DNA of 64,000 bases from Nocardia brasiliensis ATCC 700358. Lineage in GTDB: Bacteria; Actinomycetota; Actinomycetes; Mycobacteriales; Mycobacteriaceae. Of the stretch, positions 7,860 to 16,754 are shown piece by piece. The stretch covers positions 6,448,001 to 6,512,000 of the forward strand of contig NC_018681.1 of assembly GCF_000250675.2 (NCBI RefSeq), in the 5' to 3' direction. A model generated the notes under the pieces. It did not search any database and was not told where the DNA came from. It worked only from the letters and a program-made list of their open reading frames with translations. Both the position numbers and the translations under genes were made by a program. Within the stretch, counting starts at the first letter, position 1. The number at the start of each line of letters is the position of its first letter.

Positions 7860-8987
7860 TCAGTCGACGACGGTCAGGTCTTTGCCGGTGTTGGTGAGCA
7901 GCTCCGGGCCCCCTTCGCGCACCACGAGCGTGTCCTCGATCCGGACCCCGCCGCGGCCGGGAAAGTACACACCAGGTTCGACGGTCACCGCCACGCCAGA
8001 CAGAAGTGTACCGGTTCCGTTTTTCGCGAGTCCGGGCGCTTCATGGATCTGCAACCCGACCCCGTGCCCGAGGCCGTGCACGAACAGCGCCCCGTGCCCC
8101 GCGGCCTCGATCACGGTGCGCGACGCCGCGTCCACGTCGGCGGTCTTCGCGCCCGGCCGCAACGCCTCGCATCCGGCCTTCTGCGCGGCCCGCACCAGCT
8201 CGTACACCTCACGCTGCCAGTCGCTGGGCGCGCCGAGGACGAAGGTGCGGGTCATATCCGAGTGGTAGCCGCCGACCGTCGCGCCGAAGTCGAGCTTGAC
8301 GAAGTCACCGGCGGCCAGCAGCGCCTCGGTGGGCCGATGGTGCGGGACAGCCGAATTCGCGCCCGCCGCGACGATGGTCTCGAACGACACCGCCTCCGCG
8401 CCGTGCTCGAACATCGCCCATTCCAGATCCCGGGCGACCTGCCGTTCGGTACGGCCCGGCCGCAGACCGCCGCGCTCGAGCAGCGTCGCCAGCCCCGCGT
8501 CACCCGCCGCGCAGGCCGCCCGCAGCTGCTCCACCTCGTGGGCGTCCTTGACCATCCGCAGCTGCTCGACCAGGCCGGGGGTGGCGACGAAGTCGAGCCC
8601 GGTGCGCTGCTCGACGAAACCGCGATGCTGATCGACCGTGACGATGTGGCTCTCGTAGCCGATCCGGCCCAGCTGCCACTCCCCGGCCAGCTCGATGATC
8701 CGGCGGGCGGTGGCCTTCGCGATCTCGGCGCGCAGATCCGGCACCTGCTCGGCGACCTGGGTCCGATACCGGCCGTCGGTGCCGATCACCGTGCGATCCT
8801 CGGCGTTGCGCATGTCCCAGGAGTGCACCAGTAGCGCCGCGTTCGAGCCGGTGAAGCCGGTGAGATACCTGAGGTTCACCAGATCGGTGACCAGCAGACC
8901 GTCCACTCCGTTCTCCACCAGCAGACTCCGCAGCGCGCCACGCCGCGCGGCGTAGTCGGGTGCATGGCCCACGTGATCAGCACACAT
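7860..8987 (-). CDS. pepQ: Xaa-Pro dipeptidase/aminopeptidase (M24)
   Basis: A 375-residue pita-bread metallopeptidase. The N-terminal creatinase-like domain ends near residue 140 and the catalytic domain follows. Its dinuclear-metal ligands are visible: D in FVKLDFGA, D in HSDMTRTF, H in HGLGHGVGLQIHE, E in VTVEPGVYFPG and E in VRIEDTLV. Such enzymes cleave peptides with Pro in the second position. The ATG at 8987 gives the usual N-terminus length for the actinobacterial PepQ-like family. First gene of the minus-strand run pepQ-efp-nusB-YCII. Confidence 0.9.
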   Translation of the reverse strand: MCADHVGHAPDYAARRGALRSLLVENGVDGLLVTDLVNLRYLTGFTGSNAALLVHSWDMRNAEDRTVIGTDGRYRTQVAEQVPDLRAEIAKATARRIIELAGEWQLGRIGYESHIVTVDQHRGFVEQRTGLDFVATPGLVEQLRMVKDAHEVEQLRAACAAGDAGLATLLERGGLRPGRTERQVARDLEWAMFEHGAEAVSFETIVAAGANSAVPHHRPTEALLAAGDFVKLDFGATVGGYHSDMTRTFVLGAPSDWQREVYELVRAAQKAGCEALRPGAKTADVDAASRTVIEAAGHGALFVHGLGHGVGLQIHEAPGLAKNGTGTLLSGVAVTVEPGVYFPGRGGVRIEDTLVVREGGPELLTNTGKDLTVVD

Positions 8988-9223
8988 GTGTCAAAGCTAC
9001 CGCCGACACGCCGAATGGCCACATACAACACGTGTACCGAGCACTGCCCGGACGCTGACCCGTCGCCGTTTCGTGGCCGCGCGGTGCCGGAATTCCGTTG
9101 CGGCTCATCGATTTCCACATACCGGTCGGCATGCGACGTACTGGATGTTCACATCCGGAAAAGTTGTCCCCATTCCGTGCCCGAGGGGTGGTTCCGGGGC
9201 GCGATCGGACGAGGCTGGACGAC

Positions 9224-9676
9224 ATGACTTTCCTCGCGTTCGCCGCCCTCCTCGCGTGGTGCGCGGTGCTGAGCGTCAGCGATCTCCGGCATCGGCGGCT
9301 ACCGAACGAACTGACCGGTTCGGGAGCCGTCGCGGTCCTCGGATATGCCCTGTCCACAACACAATTCACAGCCGCCCTGCTGGGCGCCGGACTACTCGCG
9401 CTCCCGTATCTCGTGATCCACCTGCTCGCCCCCACGGCGTTCGGCGCGGGAGACGTGAAGCTCGCGGTCCCACTCGGCGCGGCCGCCGCGCTCGGCGGTG
9501 GTCAAGCCTGGGTGCTCGCCGCCTTGGGCGCACCTGTACTCACCGCCGTTGCCGGCCTGGTCCTGCTCCTCACCCGCCACCTCCGAACACCCGCCAACCC
9601 ACCCCCTCCCCTACCGCACGGCCCCGCAATGTGCCTGACCACGGTCACCGCCCTGGCAGTCGCCCACGTCACCTGA
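9224..9676 (+). CDS. Prepilin peptidase, minimal type (A24 family)
   Basis: A 150-residue polytopic membrane protein with about five helices. The two aspartates of aspartic prepilin peptidases are present: D20 in SVSDLRHRRLPNEL and D77 in FGAGDVKL (GxGD motif). It lacks the N-terminal methyltransferase domain of full-length PilD, as expected for the short actinobacterial A24 proteins that process Tad/Flp pilins. No pilin or tad gene is in the window, so it is an orphan. An upstream in-frame ATG at 9098 would add a non-hydrophobic leader; ATG 9224 puts the first helix at the N-terminus and is preferred. Confidence 0.85.
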   Translation: MTFLAFAALLAWCAVLSVSDLRHRRLPNELTGSGAVAVLGYALSTTQFTAALLGAGLLALPYLVIHLLAPTAFGAGDVKLAVPLGAAAALGGGQAWVLAALGAPVLTAVAGLVLLLTRHLRTPANPPPPLPHGPAMCLTTVTALAVAHVT

Positions 9677-10513
9677 GCTGCCCCGCACCCCCTCGCCTGC
9701 CTCGAGCCGAGGTGTTCGCGACAACGGCATGAGCGGATCACGACACCACAACCAGCAGTGCGCGCCGGACCGAGCGGCGGGGCGGGCGGGGCGGATCGCA
9801 GCATCGCACCGGGCAGCTCGCAGCAACGGGCAAGGCGGATCGCCACAGCACGACTGCTTCGGGGCAGCGGTTTGGATCGGCCGAAGGTCGCCGCGCGACT
9901 GTTTGCGAGTCGGAGCTGATCTTCGCCATCGCTTCCGGTGTCACCTATGCCGCGGGCATGACCGCGAAATACCTGGTACCCGCACCCGAGTGGGTGGCGA
10001 TCGGGGACTGCCGGAGCTTTACGAACCCGGTTTCGTGCACCTGCCGCGGGAGTTACATGGATAGTGCTGAGCGCGTCGTGTGCCGTACCCGGCTGCAGTC
10101 GCACGTCAGGCGCGCGGAGTGGGGTTCCGGCGTGGTCATCTGGCTGTGGTTGCGTCTCGAGCGGCTTCGGAAAAGGGGCGCGGGGAGGTTGGTCTGGACC
10201 AAGCGACAGATAGGTGGGGGTCACAGAGGGTTCGTACGGTTCACAGGGGTTGTAGCTGCTGTGAACCGCGTGGAAAGTCTGTGGGTCCGCGACTCGCGCG
10301 GTGAAACACGCCGAGGCGTAACGTCGCCCGCTGGAACACGGCACCGCGCCCTGACGCGCGCCTACAGACGGGTGCGGCACCTGATGCGCCCAGCGCCGTC
10401 CCTGCCAATCGCGGGGGCTCAACTGCGGGTCGGCGGGGAAACAGGCGAACGTGCCTGCCATCACGGCGGGCCGCGCGACGGTCCTGGGGCGTCCGCATGG
10501 GAAGATGGAGCAC
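9677..10513. other. Long intergenic region before aroC with a palindromic repeat
   Basis: About 840 bp without a convincing gene. It carries one copy of a 62-bp palindrome at 10222-10283, with a shared 5' flank from 10191. The rest shows no family-like translation in any frame. The aroC promoter must lie near its right end. The region is a plausible rearrangement junction, because the aroC-aroK-aroB block to its right points away from pepQ. Confidence 0.6.
10191..10283. repeat. 62-bp palindromic repeat, copy A, with shared 5' flank
   Basis: The palindrome spans 10222-10283 with arm ends CACAGA and TCTGTG and inner arms CGGTTCACAG and CTGTGAACCG. The flank 10191-10214 (GGTCTGGACCAAGCGACAGA then TAGG) differs by one base from that of copy B at 41981. 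Three other copies sit at 42013, 42150 and 42466, each also exactly 62 bp. Confidence 0.8.
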
Positions 10514-11725
10514 GTGTTGCGCTGGATAACTGCCGGAGAATCCCATGGTCCCGCTCTCGTCGCCCTCCTCGAAGGAATGGTGGCCGGAGTCGAGGTGACG
10601 TCCGACGAGATTTCCGCGCAGTTGGCGCGCCGCCGGCTGGGCTATGGGCGTGGCGCCCGGATGAAGTTCGAGGCCGACAAGGTGACGATCATCGGCGGCG
10701 TCCGGCACGGGCGCACCATGGGCGGCCCGGTCGCCATCGAGGTGGCCAACTCGGAATGGCCGAAGTGGACGACGGTCATGTCCGCCGACCCGGTCGACCT
10801 GGCCGAACTTGCCGACCTGGCCCGCAACGCCCCGCTCACCCGTCCCCGCCCCGGGCACGCCGACTACTCCGGCATGCTCAAGTACGGCTTCGACGACGCT
10901 CGCAACGTGCTCGAACGCGCGAGCGCCCGGGAGACCGCGGCCCGGGTGGCCGCGGGCACCGTGGCACGCAACTTCCTACGCCAGGCGTTCGGCGTCGAGG
11001 TCGTCTCGCACGTCGTCTCGATCGGCACCGCGCAGAACAGCACCGGCGTGGTCCCGACCGCGGCCGACCTCGCGGCCATCGATGAGAGCCCGGTGCGCGC
11101 GTTCGACAAGGACGCCGAAGCCGCGATGATCGCCGAGATCGAAGCCGCGAAGAAGGACGGCGACACCCTCGGTGGCGTCGTCGAGGTGGTCGTCGACGGC
11201 CTGCCGGTGGGTCTCGGCTCGTTCATCAGCGGCGCGGACCGCCTCGACTCGCGACTCGCCGCGGCGCTCATGGGCATTCAAGCCATCAAGGGCGTCGAGG
11301 TCGGCGATGGTTTCGAGACCGCGCGCAGGCGGGGCAGCCAAGCGCACGACGAGATGCGGCCCGGCCCGGATGGCGTACTGCGGTCCACCAACCGCGCCGG
11401 CGGCCTCGAGGGCGGCATGACCAACGGTGAAGCGCTGCGCGTGCGTGCCGCGATGAAGCCGATCTCGACCGTGCCGAAGGCGCTGGCCACCGTCGACATG
11501 ACCACCGGTGAAGAAGCCGTCGCGATCCATCAGCGGTCCGACGTGTGCGCGGTGCCCGCCGCGGGTGTGGTCGCCGAATCCATGGTCGCGCTCGTGGTCG
11601 CGCAGGCCGCGCTGGAGAAGTTCGGCGGCGACTCGATCAGCGAGACCCTGGAGAACATCACCAGCTACGTCAAGCGGATCGGCTCCCGCCCGCATCTCAC
11701 CCCCGCCGACACCAGCCCACAATGA
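10514..11725 (+). CDS. aroC: Chorismate synthase
   Basis: A 403-residue enzyme converting EPSP to chorismate, the last shared step of aromatic biosynthesis, using reduced FMN. Signatures include LRWITAGESHGPAL at the N-terminus, GYGRGARMKFE, RPGHADYSG and the C-terminal region MKPISTVPKAL. Length matches mycobacterial AroC (about 400). GTG 10514 gives the standard N-terminus VLRW, read as MLRW; an ATG three codons upstream (10505) is possible, but a GGGAAG stretch sits better for the GTG. Its stop overlaps the aroK ATG (ATGA), so aroC, aroK and aroB form a plus-strand operon. Confidence 0.95.
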   Translation: MLRWITAGESHGPALVALLEGMVAGVEVTSDEISAQLARRRLGYGRGARMKFEADKVTIIGGVRHGRTMGGPVAIEVANSEWPKWTTVMSADPVDLAELADLARNAPLTRPRPGHADYSGMLKYGFDDARNVLERASARETAARVAAGTVARNFLRQAFGVEVVSHVVSIGTAQNSTGVVPTAADLAAIDESPVRAFDKDAEAAMIAEIEAAKKDGDTLGGVVEVVVDGLPVGLGSFISGADRLDSRLAAALMGIQAIKGVEVGDGFETARRRGSQAHDEMRPGPDGVLRSTNRAGGLEGGMTNGEALRVRAAMKPISTVPKALATVDMTTGEEAVAIHQRSDVCAVPAAGVVAESMVALVVAQAALEKFGGDSISETLENITSYVKRIGSRPHLTPADTSPQ

Positions 11726-13170
11726 TCGTGCAGACCGATCCGCGCGCGCCGCGCGTGGTGCTGGTCGGACCGCCCGGCGCGGGGAAATCGACGATCGGCC
11801 GCAAGCTCGCGAAGGAACTCGGCGTCGAACTCTACGACACCGACGCGGGCATCGAGCGCGAGACCGGACGCACCATCCCCGAGATCTTCGCGACCGACGG
11901 CGAGCCCGAATTCCGCCGCATCGAGGAGCGGGTGGTGCGGCGCGCCATCCTCGCCGAACGCGGGGTCGTCTCGCTCGGCGGCGGTGCCGTGCTGTCCAAG
12001 GACACCAGGGCGCTGCTGCGCAACCGGACCGTCGTCTACCTGGAAATCAGTGTGGGCGAAGGACTTCGGCGAACCGGCGCGAGCACGAGCAGGCCGCTGC
12101 TCAACGGCGCCGATCCCGCCGCCAAATACCGCGAGCTGATGCGCAAGCGCCGCCCCCTCTACCGCGAGGTGGCCACCGTCCGGGTACGCACCGACGGTCG
12201 CAGCCCCGGGCGAGTGGTCAAAATGGTGCTGGCCAAGCTCGGCCTCGAACCGGTACATCCCGCTACCGGAACCGAATGCGACCTCACCACACCGCCCCTG
12301 ACCCAGAACACGCCAGAGACCGCGAAGCCACAGGGCAGCAGCCGCTCCCGCGCCCGCCGCCGAGCCCGCGCCCGAGCCGCCGCCCGCCGCGCAGCCGGCC
12401 TGCCCCAACCCGAAACCACCGACACCCCGTCGCTACCCACCGGAAAGTCCGGCACGACCTCGACCGGCCGCAGCTGGCGATCCCGTCGCGCCGCATCGTC
12501 GAAAAAGACCACCCCGGAACAGAACTCATCCCCCGACCACCCCACCGACACCTCACCCCTGAAACCCGAAGGCCCACTGGCCCGCCGCTGGCGCGCACGC
12601 CGCCCCGCCGGCCCCCCAACCGCGTCAACGAGCACCGACGAACGGGTCGGCGCGAGCGGCGCAAGTAGCGCAGGCAGTGCGAGTAGCGCAGGCAGCCTGA
12701 GCAACGCGAGCAACCCCGATAGCACGGGCGGAATGAATGCGCCGACTGGCACGAATAGCGCGGCCGGTAGTGGCAACGCTACCGGCGCGACCAGTTCGGG
12801 CAGCGCGAGCAATACGACCGACGCGGGCAGTGCAGCCGGTGCCAGAGGCACCGCAGACGCGGTCAGTCCGAGGGGCGCGGGCGACGTGAATGGGTCGACT
12901 CGCTCGAACAGCCCGAACGGCGGGAGCAACGCTACCGATGCGGGCAACGCAAGCGGATCGGTGAACTCGACCGGCGCGAGCGATGCGGGCCGATCGATCG
13001 ACGCGGGCGGTGCGAACTCTGCGACCGACGCCGGCGAATCTAACGAACAGTCCGGCTCGGAGGATTCCGGTGCCGGTGGGTCGAGTGGGCGGGCGCGGCG
13101 GGCGCGGGCTCGTCGGGCGCGGGTTCGGGCACGGAAACAGCAAGAAGCAACTACAGAATCGGAGCAGTAG
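11722..13170 (+). CDS. aroK: Shikimate kinase with very long disordered C-terminal extension
   Basis: Residues 1-175 are a normal shikimate kinase: Walker A GPPGAGKS (16-23), the DTD shikimate-binding motif around 39-41, GGGAV near 86-90, and a lid region with RPLLNG near 124-129. The enzyme phosphorylates shikimate. Family length is about 170-200 residues, but this frame continues to residue 482. The tail has an Arg-rich patch (207-223), a second basic patch (286-295), a stretch of about 140 residues made mostly of Ser, Gly, Ala, Asn, Thr and Asp (310-455), and a terminal Arg block (457-472). No stop or frameshift separates the kinase from the tail, and the stop sits 2 bp before aroB, so the extension appears genuine. 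Its function is unknown. Confidence 0.9.
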   Translation: MIVQTDPRAPRVVLVGPPGAGKSTIGRKLAKELGVELYDTDAGIERETGRTIPEIFATDGEPEFRRIEERVVRRAILAERGVVSLGGGAVLSKDTRALLRNRTVVYLEISVGEGLRRTGASTSRPLLNGADPAAKYRELMRKRRPLYREVATVRVRTDGRSPGRVVKMVLAKLGLEPVHPATGTECDLTTPPLTQNTPETAKPQGSSRSRARRRARARAAARRAAGLPQPETTDTPSLPTGKSGTTSTGRSWRSRRAASSKKTTPEQNSSPDHPTDTSPLKPEGPLARRWRARRPAGPPTASTSTDERVGASGASSAGSASSAGSLSNASNPDSTGGMNAPTGTNSAAGSGNATGATSSGSASNTTDAGSAAGARGTADAVSPRGAGDVNGSTRSNSPNGGSNATDAGNASGSVNSTGASDAGRSIDAGGANSATDAGESNEQSGSEDSGAGGSSGRARRARARRARVRARKQQEATTESEQ

Positions 13171-13172
13171 TC

Positions 13173-14294
13173 GTGAATGAGCCGAGTCGTATCGAAGTTC
13201 GTACCGCCGACCCGTATCCGGTGATCATCGGCCGCGGGTTGCTCGGTGAACTCGTCGAGTCGGTCCGCGGCGCGACGAAGGGCGTACGGACGGTGGCGAT
13301 CTTCCACCAGCCGCCGCTCGCCGAAACCGCCGAGGCGGTGCGTAAGTCGTTGGCCGACACCGGTCTCGACGCGCACCGCATCGAGATCCCGGACGCGGAG
13401 GCGGGTAAGGAACTGGCGGTCGCCGGATTCTGCTGGGAGGTGCTCGGCCGGATCGGCTTGACCCGCAACGATGTCGTGGTGAGTCTCGGTGGCGGCGCGG
13501 CCACCGACCTCGCCGGTTTCGTCGCCGCCACCTGGATGCGCGGCGTCCAGATCGTGCACGTGCCGACCACGCTGCTGGCGATGGTGGACGCGGCGGTCGG
13601 CGGCAAGACCGGAATCAACACCGAGGCGGGCAAGAACCTCGTGGGCTGCTTCCACGAGCCGGCCGCGGTGCTCGTCGATCTGGCGACGCTGGAGACGGTG
13701 CCGCGCAACGAGATCGTCGCGGGCATGGCCGAGATCATCAAGGCCGGTTTCATCGCCGACCCGGTGATCCTCGAACTGGTGGAACGCGATCCCGAGGCGG
13801 CGCTCGACCCGAAGGGCGACGTACTGCCCGAGCTGATCCGGCGCGCGATCCAGGTCAAGGCCGATGTGGTCGCCGCCGATCTGAAGGAGTCCAGCCTCCG
13901 CGAGATCCTCAACTACGGCCACACGCTCGCGCACGCGATCGAGCGTCGCGAGCGCTACCGGTGGCGCCACGGCGCCGCCGTGTCCGTCGGCCTGGTTTTC
14001 GCCGCCGAACTCGGCCGGCTCGCGGGCCGCCTCGACGACGCCACCGCAGACCGGCATCGCGCGGTCCTGGAAAGTGTCGGCCTGCCGGTCAGCTACGACG
14101 CCGACGCCCTCCCGCAACTGCTGGACTCGATGCAGACCGACAAGAAAACCCGCTCAGGTGTGCTGCGCTTCGTCGTCCTCGACGGACTCGCCAAACCCGG
14201 CAGGCTCGAAGGCCCCGACCCGACGCTGCTCGCCGCCGCCTACTCCGCGATCGCCCGCGAAGGCACCCCGAACACCGGCGGCATCCTGCTCTAG
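13173..14294 (+). CDS. aroB: 3-dehydroquinate synthase
   Basis: A 373-residue NAD- and metal-dependent enzyme forming 3-dehydroquinate from DAHP. Signatures: SLGGGAATDLAGFVAATWMRG (nucleotide-binding loop), VPTTLLAMVDAAVGGKTGIN, and the metal ligands E in the MAEIIKAG region, H in NYGHTLAHAIE and H in WRHGAAVSVG. The start is GTG 13173, 2 bp after the aroK stop, consistent with translational coupling. From memory, in mycobacteria aroB is followed by aroQ (aroD); here no aroQ follows, and a palindrome that could terminate the transcript lies 36 bp downstream. Confidence 0.96.
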   Translation: MNEPSRIEVRTADPYPVIIGRGLLGELVESVRGATKGVRTVAIFHQPPLAETAEAVRKSLADTGLDAHRIEIPDAEAGKELAVAGFCWEVLGRIGLTRNDVVVSLGGGAATDLAGFVAATWMRGVQIVHVPTTLLAMVDAAVGGKTGINTEAGKNLVGCFHEPAAVLVDLATLETVPRNEIVAGMAEIIKAGFIADPVILELVERDPEAALDPKGDVLPELIRRAIQVKADVVAADLKESSLREILNYGHTLAHAIERRERYRWRHGAAVSVGLVFAAELGRLAGRLDDATADRHRAVLESVGLPVSYDADALPQLLDSMQTDKKTRSGVLRFVVLDGLAKPGRLEGPDPTLLAAAYSAIAREGTPNTGGILL

Positions 14295-14746
14295 GCCGCG
14301 CGCGAATCCGCCTCCCACGCAACAGATTCGCGTCCCGCGCAGGAAATCATCGACGAATTCATGCGCGGGACGCCAGTCTGTACGCACCAGCCACGACCGT
14401 CCCGTACCTATACGACCCCGGATGCCCCGCTCGATACCTGCGCCGCAGCATCGCCCACGAGTTGTGGTCGGCCTCTGCGGCAAAATCATGATCAAGCCGT
14501 CGCATTTGATCGGCGGGTATGCCCAGCAGTCGTTTGCGTTTAATAGCCCGCGCCGGCGAAGGGCCGCCGGTCGCGAGGCGGTGCGTCCAGGGCTCACGAT
14601 CGACGAGCCGGTCACTCGGATCTCGCGCAGCGTCGCCCATGTCGGCGTGTCGACCTTTCGTCGGCTTCAGCGGCGCAAAGCGAGTCATGCTCTCGGTGCA
14701 CCGGTTCGGCGTCGCGCCACGCGCCGGCAGTCAGCAGAATGACCGG
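14295..14746. other. Intergenic region between convergent genes
   Basis: About 450 bp with no gene I can support. A 12-bp perfect inverted repeat lies at 14330-14373. The minus-strand frame at 14359-14688 shows no recognised domain. The absence of aroQ here departs from the usual aroB neighbourhood. Confidence 0.6.
14330..14373. terminator. Candidate terminator after aroB
   Basis: Perfect arms GCGTCCCGCGCA (14330-14341) and TGCGCGGGACGC (14362-14373) flank a 20-nt loop. There is no T-tract, as is common for actinobacterial terminators. It sits downstream of plus-strand aroB, and the minus-strand SDR gene ends toward it. Confidence 0.5.
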
Positions 14747-15667
14747 TCAGCCGGTGAGGATTCGCTTCACTCCCTCCCGATACGTGGTGACCTGGAATTC
14801 GGGGAAGCGGGCAGCGAACTTCGAACTGTCGAAGATGTTGTCGTCGCGGTAGCGGCCGAGCAGCTCGTACATCTCGTCGAGTGGCTTGACGAAGTGGCGC
14901 CCGAAACGGAAAGCGAGCATCGGCAGCACCGTGTAGCCGAGCGTGCGACCGGTGACCTCGCCGGCGATCTCGATGAGCTGGGCGTAGGACTGCCGGTTCG
15001 GGTCGACCGGTAGGTGCCATGTCTGGCCGTAGGCATCCGGGGTGTTGCCGAGCAGGGCCAGTGCCCGGCTCGCGTCGGGGGTCCAGATCAGGGAACGCTC
15101 GGTGTGCGCGTCGACCGGGACGAACGGCCGCTTGCCCGCCCTGATCCGGTCGAACAGCAACGAATTCGTGTAGCTCTTGGTCGAGCCGGGTCCGTAGAAC
15201 TCGGGGGCGCGGCCGATGAGGCCCTGAACCCGCCCCGCTCGCATGGCCTCGAGCAGCGTGGTGGCGAGCTCGCCGCGGACACGTCCCTTGCGGCCGCTCG
15301 GTGCGAATGCCGTCGATTCGTTTTGCGGCGCCGACGTTCCGGGATACATGTAGGTGTTGTCGAAGAAGACGAGCTTCGTTCCGTGTTCGGCGCAGGCATC
15401 GATGACGTTGCGCATGATGACGGGGAACTGACGCTCCCACAGCTCCGAGTCCAGGGGCAGGCCGACGGTGAGGTAGGCGATCTGGCTGCCCGCGACCGCA
15501 CGGCGGGTGGCCTCGGCATCGGTGAGGTCTGCGGCCACGAGTTCATCGGTGTCGTTGACCTGCGAAGGCTTGCGGCTGACGAGACGAATGTCCTTGGTGT
15601 GGTTGCGGTGGAGCTCGTTCACGAGCTCGTCGGCAATCGGCCCGCCGGCGCCGAGGACGGTCTGCAT
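14747..15667 (-). CDS. NAD-dependent epimerase/dehydratase (extended SDR)
   Basis: A 306-residue Rossmann-fold protein. The nucleotide loop is slightly unusual (MQTVLGAGGPIADELV, GAGGxxA rather than GxxGxxG). Further marks are FDNTYMYPG, where the SDR Tyr would be followed by a lysine region, and RAPEFYGPGST, typical of the NAD(P)-binding sugar-epimerase clan and close to azoreductase- or atypical-SDR-like proteins. The substrate is unknown. It is transcribed divergently from a TetR regulator 286 bp away, a common regulator/target layout, so control by that TetR is likely but inferred. Confidence 0.8.
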   Translation of the reverse strand: MQTVLGAGGPIADELVNELHRNHTKDIRLVSRKPSQVNDTDELVAADLTDAEATRRAVAGSQIAYLTVGLPLDSELWERQFPVIMRNVIDACAEHGTKLVFFDNTYMYPGTSAPQNESTAFAPSGRKGRVRGELATTLLEAMRAGRVQGLIGRAPEFYGPGSTKSYTNSLLFDRIRAGKRPFVPVDAHTERSLIWTPDASRALALLGNTPDAYGQTWHLPVDPNRQSYAQLIEIAGEVTGRTLGYTVLPMLAFRFGRHFVKPLDEMYELLGRYRDDNIFDSSKFAARFPEFQVTTYREGVKRILTG

Positions 15668-15913
15668 TCATTCTCCTCGAGGTGCTGGGGCGGTCGACGT
15701 CAGCGCAGATGCGAGCAGTGCCGTGCCACCCAAATGACCACCTTGGCCGGTGGCGTTGGTCGAATCTGGGACAGCTGGTCGCTGGTGTGGTGCCAGCGTG
15801 TCATCGGGGTCGATGCGGAGGTGCGTTTTGGTGAGGTCGTCGACGCTCCCGGCCAGCGACGTCACCCAGGGGGATGACCTGGGCCGACCGGTTCGTCCCC
15901 GGCGTAGCGCTAT

Positions 15914-15928
15914 GTTTACAGTGCTAAC
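15914..15928. promoter_or_regulatory. Possible TetR operator upstream of the TetR gene
   Basis: The imperfect dyad GTTTACAGTGCTAAC lies 25 bp before the TetR ATG, in the divergent region shared with the SDR gene. TetR-family proteins usually autoregulate through such short dyads. It could equally overlap a -10 element (TATGTT just upstream). Confidence 0.3.
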
Positions 15929-15953
15929 TCAGCGTAGGAGGGCGAAGTAAGCG

Positions 15954-16529
15954 ATGTCAACATTCGAGAAGGGTGGCTACCATCACGGCGACCTGCGGGC
16001 GGCGCTGCTGTCGGCCGCGATGGAGATGCTCGAGGCCGGTGAACCCTTCTCACTCCGCGCGATTACACGCAGGGCCGGCGTGTCGCAGACGGCGCCCTAT
16101 CGCCACTTCAAGGACCGTGACGCGTTGGAGTCCGCGCTGGCAGTCGAAGGCTTCCGGGCCTTACTGGCGGACCTGAGCGAGGGGCGCAATCCGCCCGCCT
16201 CGCTCGCGGACCTGGCCGAGTTCGCAGTCACCTACGTCGCCTTCGCGCTGCGGCGCCCGGCTCTGTTCCGTGTCATGTTCGGCAAACCATGTGACGATGC
16301 GGACGATGAACGAGTCAGGGCCGCCGACGCCCTGCACGAGCTGCTGGCCGCCGCGCTCGACCAGGTCTCCCCCCAGGCGGATGCCTCGGCCCTGGCATCG
16401 GCGGGCTGGGGACTCGCGCACGGGCTGGCCTGCCTGTACCTCGACGGCAAACTGCATGCGACGTCGACCGAGGAGGTCGCCGAGCGGGTGCGCGGCGCCT
16501 TCCTCGCGATCGCATCGGTCGGCCCCTGA
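15954..16529 (+). CDS. TetR/AcrR-family transcriptional regulator (WHG-type C-terminus)
   Basis: A 191-residue regulator. The N-terminal helix-turn-helix is clear: HHGDLRAALLSAAMEMLEAG, then FSLRAITRRAGVSQTAPYRHFKDRDALESALA (about 30-65). The C-terminal ligand domain (AVTYVAFALRRPALFRVMFG) matches the WHG-type domain of this subgroup. A strong ribosome site AGGAGGGC precedes ATG 15954. It is divergent from the SDR gene at 15667 and upstream of a DJ-1-like remnant, so it probably controls one or both. Ligand unknown. Confidence 0.9.
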   Translation: MSTFEKGGYHHGDLRAALLSAAMEMLEAGEPFSLRAITRRAGVSQTAPYRHFKDRDALESALAVEGFRALLADLSEGRNPPASLADLAEFAVTYVAFALRRPALFRVMFGKPCDDADDERVRAADALHELLAAALDQVSPQADASALASAGWGLAHGLACLYLDGKLHATSTEEVAERVRGAFLAIASVGP

Positions 16530-16566
16530 CGCTTGCCTCGTACACGCCGACATCAACCATCAGCCG

Positions 16567-16740
16567 ATGACCAAGCGCGTTCTCCACGTCGTCACCAACG
16601 TCGGCTACTACGACGACCCCCTGAGCCGCGTTGGCACGACCGAACCCACACTCGAGCTCGCTGACCAAGGGATCGAACTCGACGGCAGCATCGTCAAAGC
16701 CCTCGGCATCAACAAGATCTCGCATCAGTCACGATGTCGG
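16567..16740 (+). pseudogene. Remnant resembling the N-terminus of a DJ-1/PfpI glutamine-amidotransferase-like protein
   Basis: From ATG 16567 the translation begins MTKRVLHVVTNVGYYDDP, which closely recalls the start of DJ-1/PfpI family proteins (KRVLHVVTNVxHYDDP from memory). After about 18 residues the match is lost; the nucleophile-elbow Cys region and the rest of the domain are absent, and the frame runs antisense into the next gene. I read this as a truncated gene that once followed the TetR regulator. An intact short gene of unknown function cannot be excluded. Confidence 0.4.
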
Positions 16741-16754
16741 CCGCAGGATCTGCG

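Noticed and set aside
9677..10513. Possible genes in the region before aroC
   Set aside because: All frames lack family features and cross a palindromic repeat that occurs elsewhere in non-coding DNA.
12159..14117. Long minus-strand frame spanning aroK and aroB
   Set aside because: Antisense to two enzymes with full motif sets; its hydrophobic-looking stretch comes from the mirror of the aroK tail.
14359..14688. Minus-strand frame that could be a transposase remnant
   Set aside because: Short, no conserved catalytic motif and no inverted repeats at its ends.
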